This document shows positions 1 to 12,800 of a stretch of 64,000 bases of DNA, in pieces. The stretch is from positions 1,178,001-1,242,000 of the forward strand of contig NGZR01000005.1 of assembly GCA_002197995.1 (NCBI GenBank), written 5' to 3'. Below the pieces are notes generated by a model that worked only from the letters and a program-made list of their open reading frames with translations, made no database searches and had not been told where the DNA came from. The first letter of the stretch is position 1. Each line of letters starts with the position of its first letter. Position numbers and translations under genes: made by a program. This DNA comes from Gaeumannomyces sp. JS-464. Taxonomy: Eukaryota > Ascomycota > Sordariomycetes > Magnaporthales > Magnaporthaceae.

Positions 1-1848
1 ATGGGGAAAATGGCATAGGAAATCGCATTCTCCATCCGGGCGCATATCGCCCTGGCCCTAATTACCCCTCCTCTCACACCCTCTCCAAACGCCCGGCTTC
101 ACCATCCCAATGTCCGAAACGGATGGGATCCATAATCAGATGTGATTCGCCGTCCATTGTGCCGAGGAATGATGCTGAGGGAGGGAAATACTTACAGAAC
201 ACCTACATACGGTCAAAATGATCGGCCCCGTAACAGAAAAAGGAAACCAAGACGTCTGAAGGCGTGTCAGTGCTCCAGGGTCCTGGGCACAGGCAGCCGT
301 TCACCGGATGCAAGGGCAGGATGATGGACGTCCATCCCGCCAAGTTTGGACCTGCCTCAACAAACTGCCGCACCACGGAGCACGGCCAGGAAGGGGTGTG
401 TGCCTTGGACGTGCGGGCTTTCTTGCCGTGGCTGTGGGATATCGAGATGCAAAAGGTTTTAGTCAACAACATTCGACCTCTTCTCATTCGTAGAAGCGTG
501 CCTATCACCGAAGAGCATTGACGTCCCGCGGCTAGCGTGTTGCTCCAGGTGAGAGAAAAAAAAAGAGATGATGTGGGGGGCGACTGGAAGTCTGGGTTTT
601 CATGACTCTGCTGAATTATTTGTGCCATCAGTGGGATGGATGGGCTGCTGCACATCAATGTCTCGCCTTTCCTCACCGTTCAAACACCGAAGGTCCCCCA
701 ACACCCAATTGGCAAAACCAAGGGCAAATGGGATCGAGGATGGTTGCTGGCACCTGGCAGGAATGGGGACGATCCATTTGCCGGGTTGCCTGTTTTGGGA
801 ATAAGCCTCAGTTCCCCATCGTTTTGCACCCATCTCGAAGCTCCATTTCAGCGCCGCCCACTTGCAGCAGGTGGTGGAGTTGGGATACCACGGAGCAAAC
901 CTGGGCTTAAAATCGACCTCTCACGGGGCCAGCTCCAGCCGAAGTCAATGGTGGGACCTTTGGGTGGCGGCAAACCGAGGTTGCAACTGGCATGCCCCCC
1001 CGGCAGAGCGGCAGGGTCGTCCGTCCCACTTGCAGATGCGTCATCCTGTGTCTGTTGCGCCAGGCCCCTCGGCCGGCCGCCGTATCCAAGCTGTTCTGCC
1101 GCGAGAAAGCGAAGATAGCGCGCGCGCGCGTGCACACACGCATGGTGGCTTTGGTCCGAACATGAGGTGTTTCCACCCCTGGTCAGATGGGAAACGGGCA
1201 TATCCATCCATCCCTCTCGTAGGAGAGAAAGCCCCTCGGTGGGTTGTGGCTGCTTGTTCAACAAGGGTCCGGGGACCTGCTCGCCAGAGGCGCGGCCAAA
1301 ACAAAATCCCCTCAGCATCCCCTCCGTCCCAACCGAGGTGTTGAACTGGTCCATCCCTCCTTTCCTCCAGTCTCTGCTGTGCTCTCTCCGTCACCTCAGC
1401 TGTAGCCATTGGGAGCTGGCGCGGAAAGAACCATTGCTTTGCAAGCAAGCTCACCCCTTCCCTTCCTGTTGACAGGACGAAGAGAGCTCCAGATAAGCGT
1501 CACAATCCACCTAGAGTGCCTCCTCTCTCTGTCCACCGTCTTGGAAGCTCCCCTGCTGCCGAGCGCGAACAACCCCACCACTCATCGCATCCGCTAGCGT
1601 CACTCACCCCACTGTCGCGACCGACAGAGAAGCGCGGGCTCGAACCAGCTTCGAAGCTCCGTCTCCCGCGCCATATATCATCCCATTCCCCGACGAACCC
1701 CCGGGTTGCTTGCGAGAAACGAGCTCTCTCGAGGTTTCTTCTCTCCCTCGCGCAATTGCCCTCACACCGCACCTCTATCCCCTTCGTGAACTACACAGCC
1801 ATCGAGAGGTCGGACAAGGGAGGGAAAAGCCCCCTCCAGTCAGCGACG
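1..1848. other. Upstream region of pyruvate carboxylase, no gene seen
   Basis: No open frame here has protein-like composition. The stretch becomes pyrimidine-rich toward 1480-1840, as in fungal promoters and 5' leaders. An alternating purine-pyrimidine tract (GC then CA repeats) lies at 1118-1140. The last part is presumably the promoter and 5' UTR of the carboxylase gene. Confidence 0.5.
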
Positions 1849-4800
1849 ATGTCGGCCAACGCCCCTCCCTCCGAGTCGCCGCCGCCGGCGTACCAGTCCG
1901 AGAGTGCCATTGACGATGCCGAGGAGGCGCCTAAGGAAGCGCACACGGTCCATCGGATCCGGGCCAATTCCAGCATTATGCAGCTTAAGAAGCTTCTAGG
2001 TGAGAAGGAGAGAGAAGGCGGCACGGACTGAGGGCACCTCTGTCCAAAGGGGAGGATGATGGATCTTGGGCTGTAAAAGACAAACCTGGGGGGATACGCA
2101 TGTGCTAACAATGCATTGTTTCCTCTTGTCGCAGTTGCGAATCGTGGCGAAATTCGTAAGTTCCTCCGCGTCTCTCATCCTCACTCTCGTTGGATATCCT
2201 GTCTGAGTGAGCTTTGTACTGACATTTTGCGCCCTGTGAAGCTATTCGGGTATGTCTGGCATGCCCTTCGCCGTCTGGGCGCAATTGCATGTGCAACTGC
2301 AACGGGTGGGCATACTCTCGAGAGGTGCGCCAGGCTAACATGTGCCTCTCGGGCGGAACTTTCAGATTTTTAGGACTGTAAGTGGCACCGGACCGTCGTC
2401 TAGTCTCATCCTTCCCGCCGATGGGACGACGTTTTTCTGACAAGCAGGCCAGGCGCACGAGCTTTCTCTTCACACGATTGCCGTCTTCAGGTACGAAACG
2501 ATCCCGATCTGAGCCTTGTCTTCTGCCCCTTTCGACCACAGGATGCCCTCCTCGTTTGCCCGCGCCCGGTGTCACATCAGTTCAAATCCTCACCCCTCAA
2601 CACCCCACCACCGGTCTGGGCCAATGATGACAAAGCTAACGATCGGCGGCGCGCAGTTATGAAGACCGGCTTAGCATGCACAGGCAGAGTACGATAGCGG
2701 CAATGCGCCCACCCCCAGCCAGTCGGCTCCCCTGATTAGCGTGCATCGGTAGCTGACAGCAGGCGGTTGCACATGACAAAAGAGGCCGACGAGGCCTACG
2801 TCATCGGGAAGCGAGGACAGTACACGCCAGTGGGGGCCTACCTGGCCGGCGACGAGATCATCAAGATTGCGCTCGAGCATGGCGCCCAGATGATCCACCC
2901 TGGTAAGGCTATCAAAAAAAGCACAAGGAGGCCTGCGGCTTGGCGAGCTTGACGGTTTGGACCACAGCTGACAGGATTCCCAGGATACGGCTTCCTTTCC
3001 GAAAACGCCGAGTTTGCAAAGAAGGTTGAGGACGCTGGTCTGATTGTAAGTGACCGCAGATGTCCCTCCGCTACTGCGGACTGGCGCTTTGGCTGACTCT
3101 GCCCCTGGCATTATCCAGTTTGTCGGCCCGTCGCACCAAGTTATCGAGTCCCTTGGAGACAAGGTCTCGGCCCGGAAGCTTGCCATCGCAGCCAAGGTCC
3201 CTGTCGTGCCCGGGAACTGAGGGCGCTGTGGCCAGGTTTGAGGAGGTCAAGAAGTTCACCGACGAGTATGGCTTCCCCATCATCATCAAGGCGGCCTACG
3301 GCGGTGGCGGCCGTGGTATGAGGGTCGTCCGCGACCAAGAGTCGCTCAAGGAGTCGTTCGAGCGCGCCACGTCGGAAGCCAAGTCGGCCTTTGGCAACGG
3401 CACCGTCTTCGTCGAGCGCTTCCTGGACAAGCCCAAGCACATCGAGGTTCAGCTGCTGGGTGACAACTTTGGCAACATTGTGCACCTTTACGAGCGCGAC
3501 TGCTCGGTCCAGCGCCGCCACCAGAAGGTTGTCGAGATCGCGCCCGCAAGGACCTGCCGGCTCAGGTTCGCGACGCCATCCTGAGCGACGCCGTCCGTCT
3601 GGCCAGCTCTGTTGGGTACCGCAACGCCGGCACGGCCGAGTTCCTGGTCGACCAGCAGAACCGCTACTACTTTATCGAGATCAACCCGCGCATCCAGGTC
3701 GAGCACACCATCACCGAGGAGATCACGGGCATCGACATCGTCGCCGCACAGATCCAGATCGCGGCTGGCGCCACGCTGCAACAGCTCGGCCTCACCCAGG
3801 ACCGCATCTCCACCAGGGGTTTCGCCATCCAGTGCCGTATCACCACCGAGGACCCGGCCAAGGGCTTCCAGCCCGACACCGGCAAGATCGAGGTCTACAG
3901 GTCGGCCGGAGGCAACGGCGTGCGTCTCGACGGAGGCAACGGCTTTGCTGGAGCGGTCATCACTCCCCACTACGACTCCATGCTCACCAAGGTCAGCTGC
4001 CATGGTTCCACGTACGAAATTGCGCGGCGGAAGCAACTGCGCGCCCTGGTTGAGTTCCGCATCCGTGGCGTCAAGACCAACATCCCCTTCCTCATCTCCC
4101 TCCTGACTCACCCGACCTTCATTGACGGAGCCTGTTGGACCACCTTTATCGACCAAACCCCCGAGCTCTTCGACCTGCTCGGCAGCCAGAACCGCGCCCA
4201 GAAGCTGCTCACCTACCTTGGCGACGTTGCCGTGAATGGCAGCAGCATCAAGGGCCAGGTGGGCGAGCCCAAGTTCAGGGGCGAGATCGTCGTCCCGGAG
4301 CTGCTGGATGACGCCGGCCACAAGCTCGATGTGTCGCAGCCATGCACTAAGGGCTGGAGGCAGATCATTATGGAGAAGGGCCCCAAGGCATTCGCTCAGG
4401 CTGTCCGCAACTACAAGGGATGTCTCCTCATGGACACGACGTGGCGAGATGCCCACAGTCGCTCCTGGCCACGCGCGTGCGGACCGTCGACCTTCTCGGC
4501 ATCGCCAAGGAGACGAGCCATGCGCTCAGCAACTTGTACAGCCTGGAGTGCTGGGGCGGCGCCACCTTCGACGTGGCCTACCGCTTCCTGTACGAGGACC
4601 CGTGGGACAGGCTGCGCAAGATGCGCAAGGCGATCCCCAACATCCCCTTCCAGATGCTGCTGCGCGGCGCCAACGGCGTCGCGTACTCGTCGCTGCCCGA
4701 CAACGCCATCGACCACTTTGTGGAACAGGCCAAGAAGAACGGCGTCGACATCTTCCGCGTCTTCGACGCGCTCAACGACATCGACCAGCTCGAGGTCGGC

Positions 4801-6376
4801 ATCAAGGCCGTGCGCAAGGCCGGCGGCGTGGTCGAGGGCACCGTCTGCTACAGCGGCGACATGCTGAACCCCAAGAAGAAGTACAACCTCGAGTACTACA
4901 TGGACCTGGTGGACAAGCTCGTCAAGCTCGACATCCACGTGCTGGGCGTCAAGGACATGGCGGGCGTGCTCAAGCCGCACGCAGCCAAGCTGCTGATCGG
5001 CAGCATCCGCAAGAAGTACCCGGACCTGCCCATCCACGTGCACACGACACGCACGACGGCGGGCACGGGCGTGGCGTCCATGGTGGTGCGCGCAGGCGGG
5101 CGCGGACGCGGTCGACGCGGCGACGGACAGCCTGTCGGGCATGACGTCGCAGCCCAGCATCAACGCCATCCTGGCCTCGCTCGAGGGCAGCGAGCTGGAC
5201 CCGGGCCTGAACGTGCACCACGTGCGCGCGCTCGACACGTACTGGCAGCAGCTGCGCCTGCTCTACTCGCCCTTCGAGGCGCACCTGGCGGGCCCGGACC
5301 CGGAGGTGTACGAGCACGAGATCCCCGGAGGCCAGCTGACCAACATGATGTTCCAGGCCTCGCAGCTGGGGCTGGGCTCGCAGTGGCTCGAGACCAAGAA
5401 GGCGTACGAGCACGCAAACGACCTGCTGGGCGACATCGTCAAGGTGACGCCCACGTCCAAGGTGGTGGGCGACCTGGCCCAGTTCATGGTGTCCAACAAG
5501 CTCACGCCCGAGGACGTCGAGGCGCGCGCGGGCGAGCTCGACTTCCCCGGCTCGGTGCTCGAGTTCCTCGAGGGCCTGATGGGCCAGCCGTACGGCGGGT
5601 TCCCCGAGCCGCTGCGCACCAAGGCGCTGCGCGGCCGCCGCAAGATGGACAAGCGCCCCGGCCTGTACCTGCCCGCCATCGACTTTGCCAAGGTCAAGAA
5701 GGAGCTGGGCGCAAAGTACGGGTACGGCCTGACCGAGTGCGACGTGGCGTCGCACGTCATGTACCCCAAGGTGTTTGAGGACTACCGCAAGTTCATCAAC
5801 AAGTACGGCGACCTGTCGGTGCTGCCGACGCGCTACTTCTTGTCCAAGCCCGAGATCGGCGAGGAGTTCCACGTGGAGCTGGAGAAGGGCAAGGTCCTGA
5901 TCCTCAAGCTCCTGGCCGTGGGCCCGCTGTCGGAGAACACGGGCCAGCGCGAGGTGTTTTACGAGATGAACGGCGAGGTGCGGCAGGTCACGGTCGACGA
6001 CAAGCAGGCGTCGGTCGAGAACGTGTCGAGGCCCAAGGCCGACCCGGGCGACTCGAGCCAGGTGGGCGCGCCCATGGCCGGCGTGCTCGTCGAGCTGCGC
6101 GTCCACGACGGCACCGAGGTCAAGAAGGGGGACCCGCTTGCTGTGCTCAGCGCCATGAAGATGGTGAGTCTTTTTTTTTTTTTTTCTGTTCCCTCTGTTG
6201 CTGTGTGTGTGTGCCATGTTTTGCAAACAAGACGTCTCTAACCCGCTGCCTTGATATCGCGACAGGAAATGGTCATCTCGGCGCCCCACAACGGTATCGT
6301 CTCGAACCTGGCCGTCCGCGAGGGCGACTCGGTCGACGGCTCGGACCTGGTGTGCAAGATCCACAAGAAGGCTTGA
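1849..6376 (+). CDS. pyc: Pyruvate carboxylase (nine or more introns removed from 5' part; frame broken by indels)
   Basis: Biotin enzyme carboxylating pyruvate to oxaloacetate; fungal forms are usually cytosolic, and no mitochondrial presequence is visible. Exons read as 1849-1999, 2135-2155, 2242-2249, 2366-2377, 2453-2490, 2657-2688, 2783-2902, 2984-3045, 3119-6163 and 6266-6376, giving about 1200 residues, the family's usual length. Visible in order: biotin carboxylase start VANRGEI; ATP-grasp glycine loop [10 protein letters not shown] near 3300; [11 protein letters not shown] near 3680; carboxyltransferase motifs TWRDAH (4440) and [11 protein letters not shown] (4755); the biotinyl motif AMKM at 6152-6163, with the target lysine just before the last intron. 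The start is the ATG preceding the Ser/Pro-rich leader. Frame breaks lie at 3215 (extra A, making TGA), 3547 and 4456 (one base lost each) and 5048-5092 (complex). The conserved protein resumes after each, so I read them as sequence errors. The identity is certain; the micro-exon boundaries are inferred from protein conservation. Confidence 0.95.
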
Positions 6377-7801
6377 TTTGGCTGTCATGGAGGGTGTGGG
6401 CTTGGATCGGGGTTATTTGGTTTCAGGGTCTCTTTTTTGTTTTCTCTTGTCCCCCTTTTTTACATGGATGTTAGATTGTCTGTTAGGCCTCGTGACAAAA
6501 CGGGTACCACTATCGCGACCACTTTCCCGGCTGCAGTGATGTTTTACTGCCGTTTTCGTGACCGCTAGGTGCCTGGGAGACGCAAGGTCCCGGCCTGTAT
6601 CTATCGGCCGGGCGCCGATGATGGTAAGGGGCTGGGGAACGGGGACCGGAGTCTCGGTCGAACTGCTGAAAAGTAATGCAGATTCCGAACTAAGATGGTC
6701 TTTTCATCGATGTCGCTTGGGATAGGCTGGAGACTTTGCATTGGGGCGTGGTCCAGATAGCGTACGAGACCCAGGACCGCCTCCTGCTAGACGCCGCGAC
6801 AACTCTCAAGGTAGGCAGCGGTGGCTCGGCCGGACGCGCCAATATGGTCCCAGCGGATGCGATCGCGACACGCCAAATCACAACGGGGACGGTGCATGTC
6901 GCGGCCCATGAGCGCGGGTAGGACGGAGTAGGGGACCGTGGAGGTCAAGGCATTCATTTGAATAATCTCTCGGACAGAAGCGTCGTTTCTAGAAAAAGAT
7001 CGTAGCCCCGAGGCGGGATGACGGGTAGGAAAGAGAGTATTAGCCAGCAACTTATCGTCCGGCAATCTAGGTACCGAAAGTGTCATAAAAGCGTGAGCCG
7101 CACCGGCTCTTTGGTCCCGGAACCCAAACCCATCTAAGGTGCCACCCGCCCAGTCATTCATTTGGAGTTGTACGTTGAAGACGCAAGGAAATCGCAGAGA
7201 TATCTACGGGGGTGTAGAGGGATTATGTGTGATCTTTCCAGTGACGAAACCGCCAAACGAAAGTGATGGTTTTTTTTAGGAGAGAAATCCACCGGACAAA
7301 ATCGAGAAATGGAACGAACATGAACGGCAAGGTGAACTGCAGCAGCGTCGCCGGTAAACCTCCGGCTTTGATCTAGGGGTATGGAAGAAACGCAAAAGAA
7401 GACAAGCGTTGGGGTATGAGCAAGCGCGTGAAAAAAGAAAAAAAAAAAAGAAAGGGATGAGGCCACCAAATGGAAAGGCCCGTTGTGAAAGAACTCGACC
7501 GGCTGGGATCGAAAAGGGGACAGAACCCCTAGCCGCTAGAGTATGCAGTGCGACGTGTCTTTGAAGGCGGGGTCGGGTTGCAGATAGGCCTCTTCCATGA
7601 GCTGAAAGTGGTACCGGACCTTGATGCTTCCCCAAGATGCAGGCGAGAGGATGCCGCGCGCCCGGCCGTCAAATGGACGCTCGTCCCCGGGCACCATCAG
7701 GAAACATGCGCGCCTTAGAGCCGCATTCGGCTGTTGCAGTGCTCCCGCACGCCGGGAATGGCTCAAACCGACGACCGCTCGCATCGCCAAGACTGCGTTT
7801 C
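6377..7801. other. Intergenic, no gene seen
   Basis: Downstream flanks of two converging genes (the carboxylase on + and the unknown protein on -). There are T-rich stretches after 6420 and an A-rich run near 7434-7450. The open frames present are short and contain homopolymer translations, so none is called. Confidence 0.5.
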
Positions 7802-9839
7802 TCAGCGCCATCTCTCGAACTTCTCCCGCTGCTCGTTCCGCCGCTTGACCATGTGGCAGTCAAGAATCATGTCGACGAGGCCCTGCGCATCCTGCTGCAT
7901 GTCCATGCGCTCGGCGGCGCTCATGGTGGCGGGCTCGGCGCCGGGCCGCGGCTTTCGGTAGGCCGCGAACACGATGCCTCGGTTGTGCTCCGACCTGCCA
8001 TGGTCGTCACCAAGTTCGCCGCTGTGCGCCTGGCCGTCGGGGCCTTCGGGCTGTTTGCCCTGGGCGACGGCGCTGAGGCCGGCTGCACGGTTCAAGGACG
8101 ACTCCGACGCAGACTGCGCCGCGGTCGACGGCCGCCTTGCGCCATCCTCGCACACGGGCACATAGCCTGTGTAGAAGGAGCACGCGTAGCCGCGCTCGTA
8201 GTCGTCGGGCTCGGTTCCACGGTACTCGATCCAGCCCTCCGTCTGGAGGATTTTGTTGTGAACCCCGTAGGCGATCTGAAGGGGCGCCTTGACGGTATGC
8301 AGACCATATGCAGCCAGGAAGCGGTAGCTAAGTCCGATATCCTCATTCATACCCCACGTTGTGGGCGTCGCTGGAACCTCGTCGTCACTCAGACGACGAT
8401 AGACTGGTCGAGTGAAGCCATGTCAGAGAAGCGGAGCGAGGACGAATCCGGATGGCTCGAGCGCATCGACGAGCCCGAGTTCCTCTTGGTCGTTGCCGAA
8501 GCCTGGCTCATGCAGTCGCCGAATACATCCGCCGAAAAAGGGAAACGAGGGGGGTTGCCCATCTTCTGCTTGGACCACAGGTTGATGACGTAGATAAGGT
8601 CGAAGTGGTACCTCGCGGCAATCCTCGCTACCTCAAAGGCGGCCATCGCGGCAGCACGATCCTCATTAGTCGCCACCGAGAGCCTAGCTGAGATGCGTCG
8701 TATCGACATTGAAGAGGGCGGTGGCATCTTTGCATTCAGCTTGGCCTGAGGGCTGGCATCTGGGACTCGGGAGTCTCGGCGGCGGGAACTCGAGGGTGTC
8801 CGCGGTGGAGCAAGCAAGTCGTCAGTATGGACTGGCGCCAGTGGCCCTTTCACCGCTGGAGATGCTGCTGCCTCAAGGGTAAGTCAGGTGACGGCGGAGT
8901 GACTCGGCAATATCGTCGTCACTAAGGCCGAGGAAGTCCTCAAGATCAGGCTCCTGTAGGAGATCGGGTCGGAAATAGCGGCGTGGGCAAAGCCTGCAGT
9001 CTCTGGTAAGGGCGTTTGCGGTAGAAGCAAACTCTGGAGACTCGGACGGCGTTCGCTTGCATCTTCGCTGCTTCTTGGTGTCTGTGGCGGTGAATCCGGT
9101 ATCGGGACCAGTGCGGGAGAGGGCCCTGGTGTTGGCTGACTTAGACTTCGTGTTGATGGGCCTTGAGCCAGAGGTAGCGGCCCAGGAGTTTCGCGCGATG
9201 ACGAGGGCGGGCGGCTCTCGTCATGGTCAGAGGGCGGCGGGGTATCACCCCTGGCGGATATGGCGGCGGCTTGGCGGCTGAAGGCGGCGTCAAGCTCGGC
9301 GCGCATCGACTTAGGTGACCGGGGGGAGATGCTGGTGGAACGTTGCGAGCCACACAGTGAGGATAGGGAGCGGACTGCATTCTTGCTCTCGCGCTCTGTA
9401 AACTCATAGCGGACGAGCGACGCGAGCGAGGAGGGTCCACCCCTTCCCTTGGTGAGAGACGAGGAGCGGCGGGGATGGGGAGAGAGGCGCTCTCGGAGCC
9501 AGGGCCTGAGGAGCCGAGCGATGACCTCGCGGAGCGGCTGCCGCCCTTAGCCGGCTCAGAGATGCTGCTGGGTAGAGGACATGCCTTGCTCGTGGGAGAG
9601 GCCTCGTCTCTGGCGACCATGCGGTTGTTCTTCGGCCTTATGAAGGAGGGTTGAGGGAAAAGGCTGTGCTCGTCGGCAACCGAGACAGTCTCCTCGAACA
9701 AGGGAGTGGAGGCCAGGGCAAAGGCCGGCTCTGGACGGTACGACTGGAGAGAGGGCACTGTCGTCGACGACCTGAGCTTGGGCTTTCTCAAGGAGCCGAA
9801 CTTGCGCTTGGCAAGCAGCTTCTCTATGCCGTGGCTCAT
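7802..9839 (-). CDS. Conserved-looking fungal protein of unknown function (frame broken four times)
   Basis: I do not recognise the family. Read from ATG at 9839 to the stop at 7802 with four one-base corrections (near 9528, 9198, 8881 and 8398), it gives about 680 residues with a length divisible by three. The N-terminus is basic (MSHGIEKLLAKRKFGSLRK), followed by Ser/Pro-rich low complexity. Protein-like segments then appear: EVIARLLRPWLRERL and SLVRYEFTERES (9440-9530), a Cys-containing segment CRLCPRRYF followed by EPDLEDFLGLSDDDIAESL (8900-9000), a hydrophobic stretch ARYHFDLIYVINLW (8590-8620), and a C-terminal globular-looking block around AAYGLHTV and WIEYRGTEPDDYERGYACSFYTG (8170-8320). 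Each of these runs straight across the frame breaks, which argues that the breaks are errors. The long Ser/Pro linker with one C-terminal domain resembles a regulatory protein, but no function is assigned. There are no introns. Confidence 0.7.
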
Positions 9840-12800
9840 GGCGCGGCGATTGTGAGAGCATTGTCCGGGGGGACGACCCGGTTCGAGTTCTGGCCGACGA
9901 ACATGTTTTTCTAGGAGGCCCAGAGTCGGGCGGCACCAGTTGTGAGAGGGTGCAGTGGTGGAGCCCAGCGGGCGTGATGAGTGAATGAAGTCGGCTCGGT
10001 ACACGGGAAGCAGGAGCGGGTATGCAATGACAAGCAGCTTGGCGTGGGTGGGATCCAGACGGCTCCGCGTCGGTCGGACGGCAACGACGGGGCCTAGGTG
10101 AGGTGTTGGTCGAGTCAAGGGGCGCAGGCCAAGCGACTTTGCGCAACCGGAGGCATATTTGTACCTGTCTCACAGGCTGGACACAAAGACCAAGGAGAAA
10201 TTTTGTGTTGCCGAGCCTGGCTGTGATCGATCTGGGAGGGGAGCTGCTTTTTCCTCTCTCGACGGAAACGAGTGGGGTGGGTGAGCGGCAGGAAGGGCGG
10301 ACGGGCTTTAAAGACGCGGAAGATATTTTGCCTCATCAGCCGGCAAGGAGCAGAGCGGAGTGAGCTACCCACAGCTCCAGCTAACAACCCGGTCGACACT
10401 CAGCAGGCGAGCGGAGGGAGTGGGTGACGGCAGACGGAGACGGGCCCTCTAATAGGCGAGACGTTGGTTCGATCCAAGCGCTCGGCTCGGCAGCCACTGG
10501 CCCAGAGTCGGATCCAGGAAAGGGCGCAGGACCAAGGTGTGGGGGCAGAAGGACGGTGGGCGCACAAAAAAGGTGAAGGGGTGTGATGCTTCTCTTATAA
10601 ACCGGATGGATCTGATCTCGGTTGGCGGGTGGGGAACCTAGCCGGGCACCTGGCGAGGCGAAGACGAGGCAGGGTCGGGAAGCGATGGGAGCAGGTGTCT
10701 AGAAAGTGATGTAACGCTTTTTTCTTCTTTTTCGAGCGGGCCAGGTGAGCGTGCTGAAGGGTCTGGGCTTGGACTAACGGGCAAGAAGCAATGGGGATGG
10801 GCTGGCGACGGACAAGTCGGGTGGAGGCAATCTGATGGGAGGGCGGCGTGCAGGGACGAGAGACAACTCACTTTCTGGTGCCCTGGTGGCAGGGAGGGTC
10901 CTTCCCAAAACGCGGAGAGCGTGCTCTAGCTGGCAGCCGCGCCGGACTCTGTCCTAGTGACTCTTGGGGGGCGCACGGCTAGGATGGCTGACGAACGAAC
11001 GACTGTCCAGACGGGAGAGTGAATTAAAGACTCTTCTTGCCGCAGCATGTGCATGTCCTTCTTCCTCCTCCCCGCCCTCTGCCTCCTCCGCATATGGGCT
11101 GACTGGCTCGGTGGAGTTTGGCGTGCTTGAATGGAGGGTTTTACCGGACCAAAACTTACGACCTCGCTGGTCACCTACAAACGCAACGGACCATGGAAGA
11201 CGGGAGCAACTTCTCTTTGCGAGGCCATTTCCGGAGACTGACGATAACGGAAGGCCCGAGCTACGTCAACCTAGTTGGAATGAGGTCGACAGCTCTCGCC
11301 CCCAGAACCCGGCCAGCAGCAAGAGCAGCAGCAGCAGCAGCACGTTTTTCTTTGTTTTTTTTGACCCGGCCCATTTTTCTTATCAATACGACAGAGCTGC
11401 CACCCCTACCTCAGGTAGCACACGCACGGGCATATGATCGGCGAGGAGAGGGAAAAGCAAAGAAAAGTGTGGTTCCCTCGTTTCGACCCTGGGAGCCTGC
11501 CTTGGAGAGCTGGCCAGACCCTGGGCCTGCTCAAGCTTGCCGATGCTTCGGTGCAGCCATCGAGGGCGAGGTCGGGGGAGCTCCAAGTTTAGCCTAGCAC
11601 ACCCAGCAAGGGCCAGCGTGCTGTGTGAGGCTCCCCGGCGGGGAGAAGCCCCATGCTGGTAGCTGGTAGCAGGGGTTGGAGCCGTGGTTCCCAGGTGCGG
11701 TGGGCTGACTCTCGACTCTGCGCGGCTGGTGGTGGTGCTTGCTCACTGCTCGAGACAGTGTGTGCTACATGTATGCTGGAACTGTGCCGTGCAGTCAAGA
11801 GAGCGCATTTTGACATCTGAAATCTGACACTTGACGCCGTCAACCGGCCTCTGGCAATTAATTATCGGGCTCTACATGGCAGCCAGCGGCCAATTCATTG
11901 ATGCTGATCAACCACTCTTGGATGCTTTCAGCCATCAACCGTGAAATTCCGGATCTCGGCCGACGGTAGATGCTGGGTCCGGACATGACACTGCCAATCC
12001 TCGCCTTGTCAAGCGTGGGCAAGGCATGCAGACTGGCGCTAGAAAGAAAGGCGACACACCGCGCGCTTTGCTGCAAGCAAACGAGGGTCCCAAAAGTCGT
12101 CATCCTCCACCATCGAACCGCACTGCCGTCGACGGCAGGCAAAGAGGCGGGTTTTGGGGGCAACGGCCTGACCAGGGTTGACGACCAGGGCAGACAGCGC
12201 CTGGTTGGGCCTTTCTTCCTTCTGCCCCTCCCCAGCAGACAGGGCCCCTGGCCGCAAACGAGGACTCGTGCCTTGGGCAATGGATTCATGTGTTGCATTA
12301 TCACATCGAAGGGAGGGGGATGCGCGAGGGCAGCGGCTACAGCACACCGCGCATCGTCTGTCGCTTGCATCACCTGCCTGTTTGCGGAGCTGCGGAGCCA
12401 GCATCCCTCCGCCATCGCAGTCGCCCCTCCCTCTTTGCTTGTTTTTATTTTGGAAGCTGGCGCTGAACTTTATGCTACCAACAAGCGGCGCAGTCTCTCG
12501 CGGAGTCGGTCACTTCCGTCGCCCTTTTTTTATTTTTATTTTTTTTTTACCGCAAGCACAGGACCAACCCACCCTATCGCAACCTAGAAGCCGAATCTGG
12601 CTCTCTCCGGTCCTCCACTTCTCGTGCTCCCTCCGGCGGAGAGGGAGGGGTCTGGTCTCGTCACCAGCGCCTGGAATTCTGTAGAGTTTTGCGCGGGTGC
12701 CCACTCGATGGATGCTTCTTCATGTAATGTAATCCACGAGTCCACATCGCCTCAGCACGAGCTGTCCAGCTGGGGCCCGTCATGGGAAAGACGGAAAGGC

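Noticed and set aside
1849..6376. Pyruvate carboxylase as a pseudogene
   Set aside because: All domains and motifs are intact between breaks, codon character is normal, and essential neighbours show the same type of break.
10450..10500. GGTTCGATCC box suggesting a tRNA gene
   Set aside because: It resembles a B box but no acceptor stem, A box or cloverleaf could be built around it.
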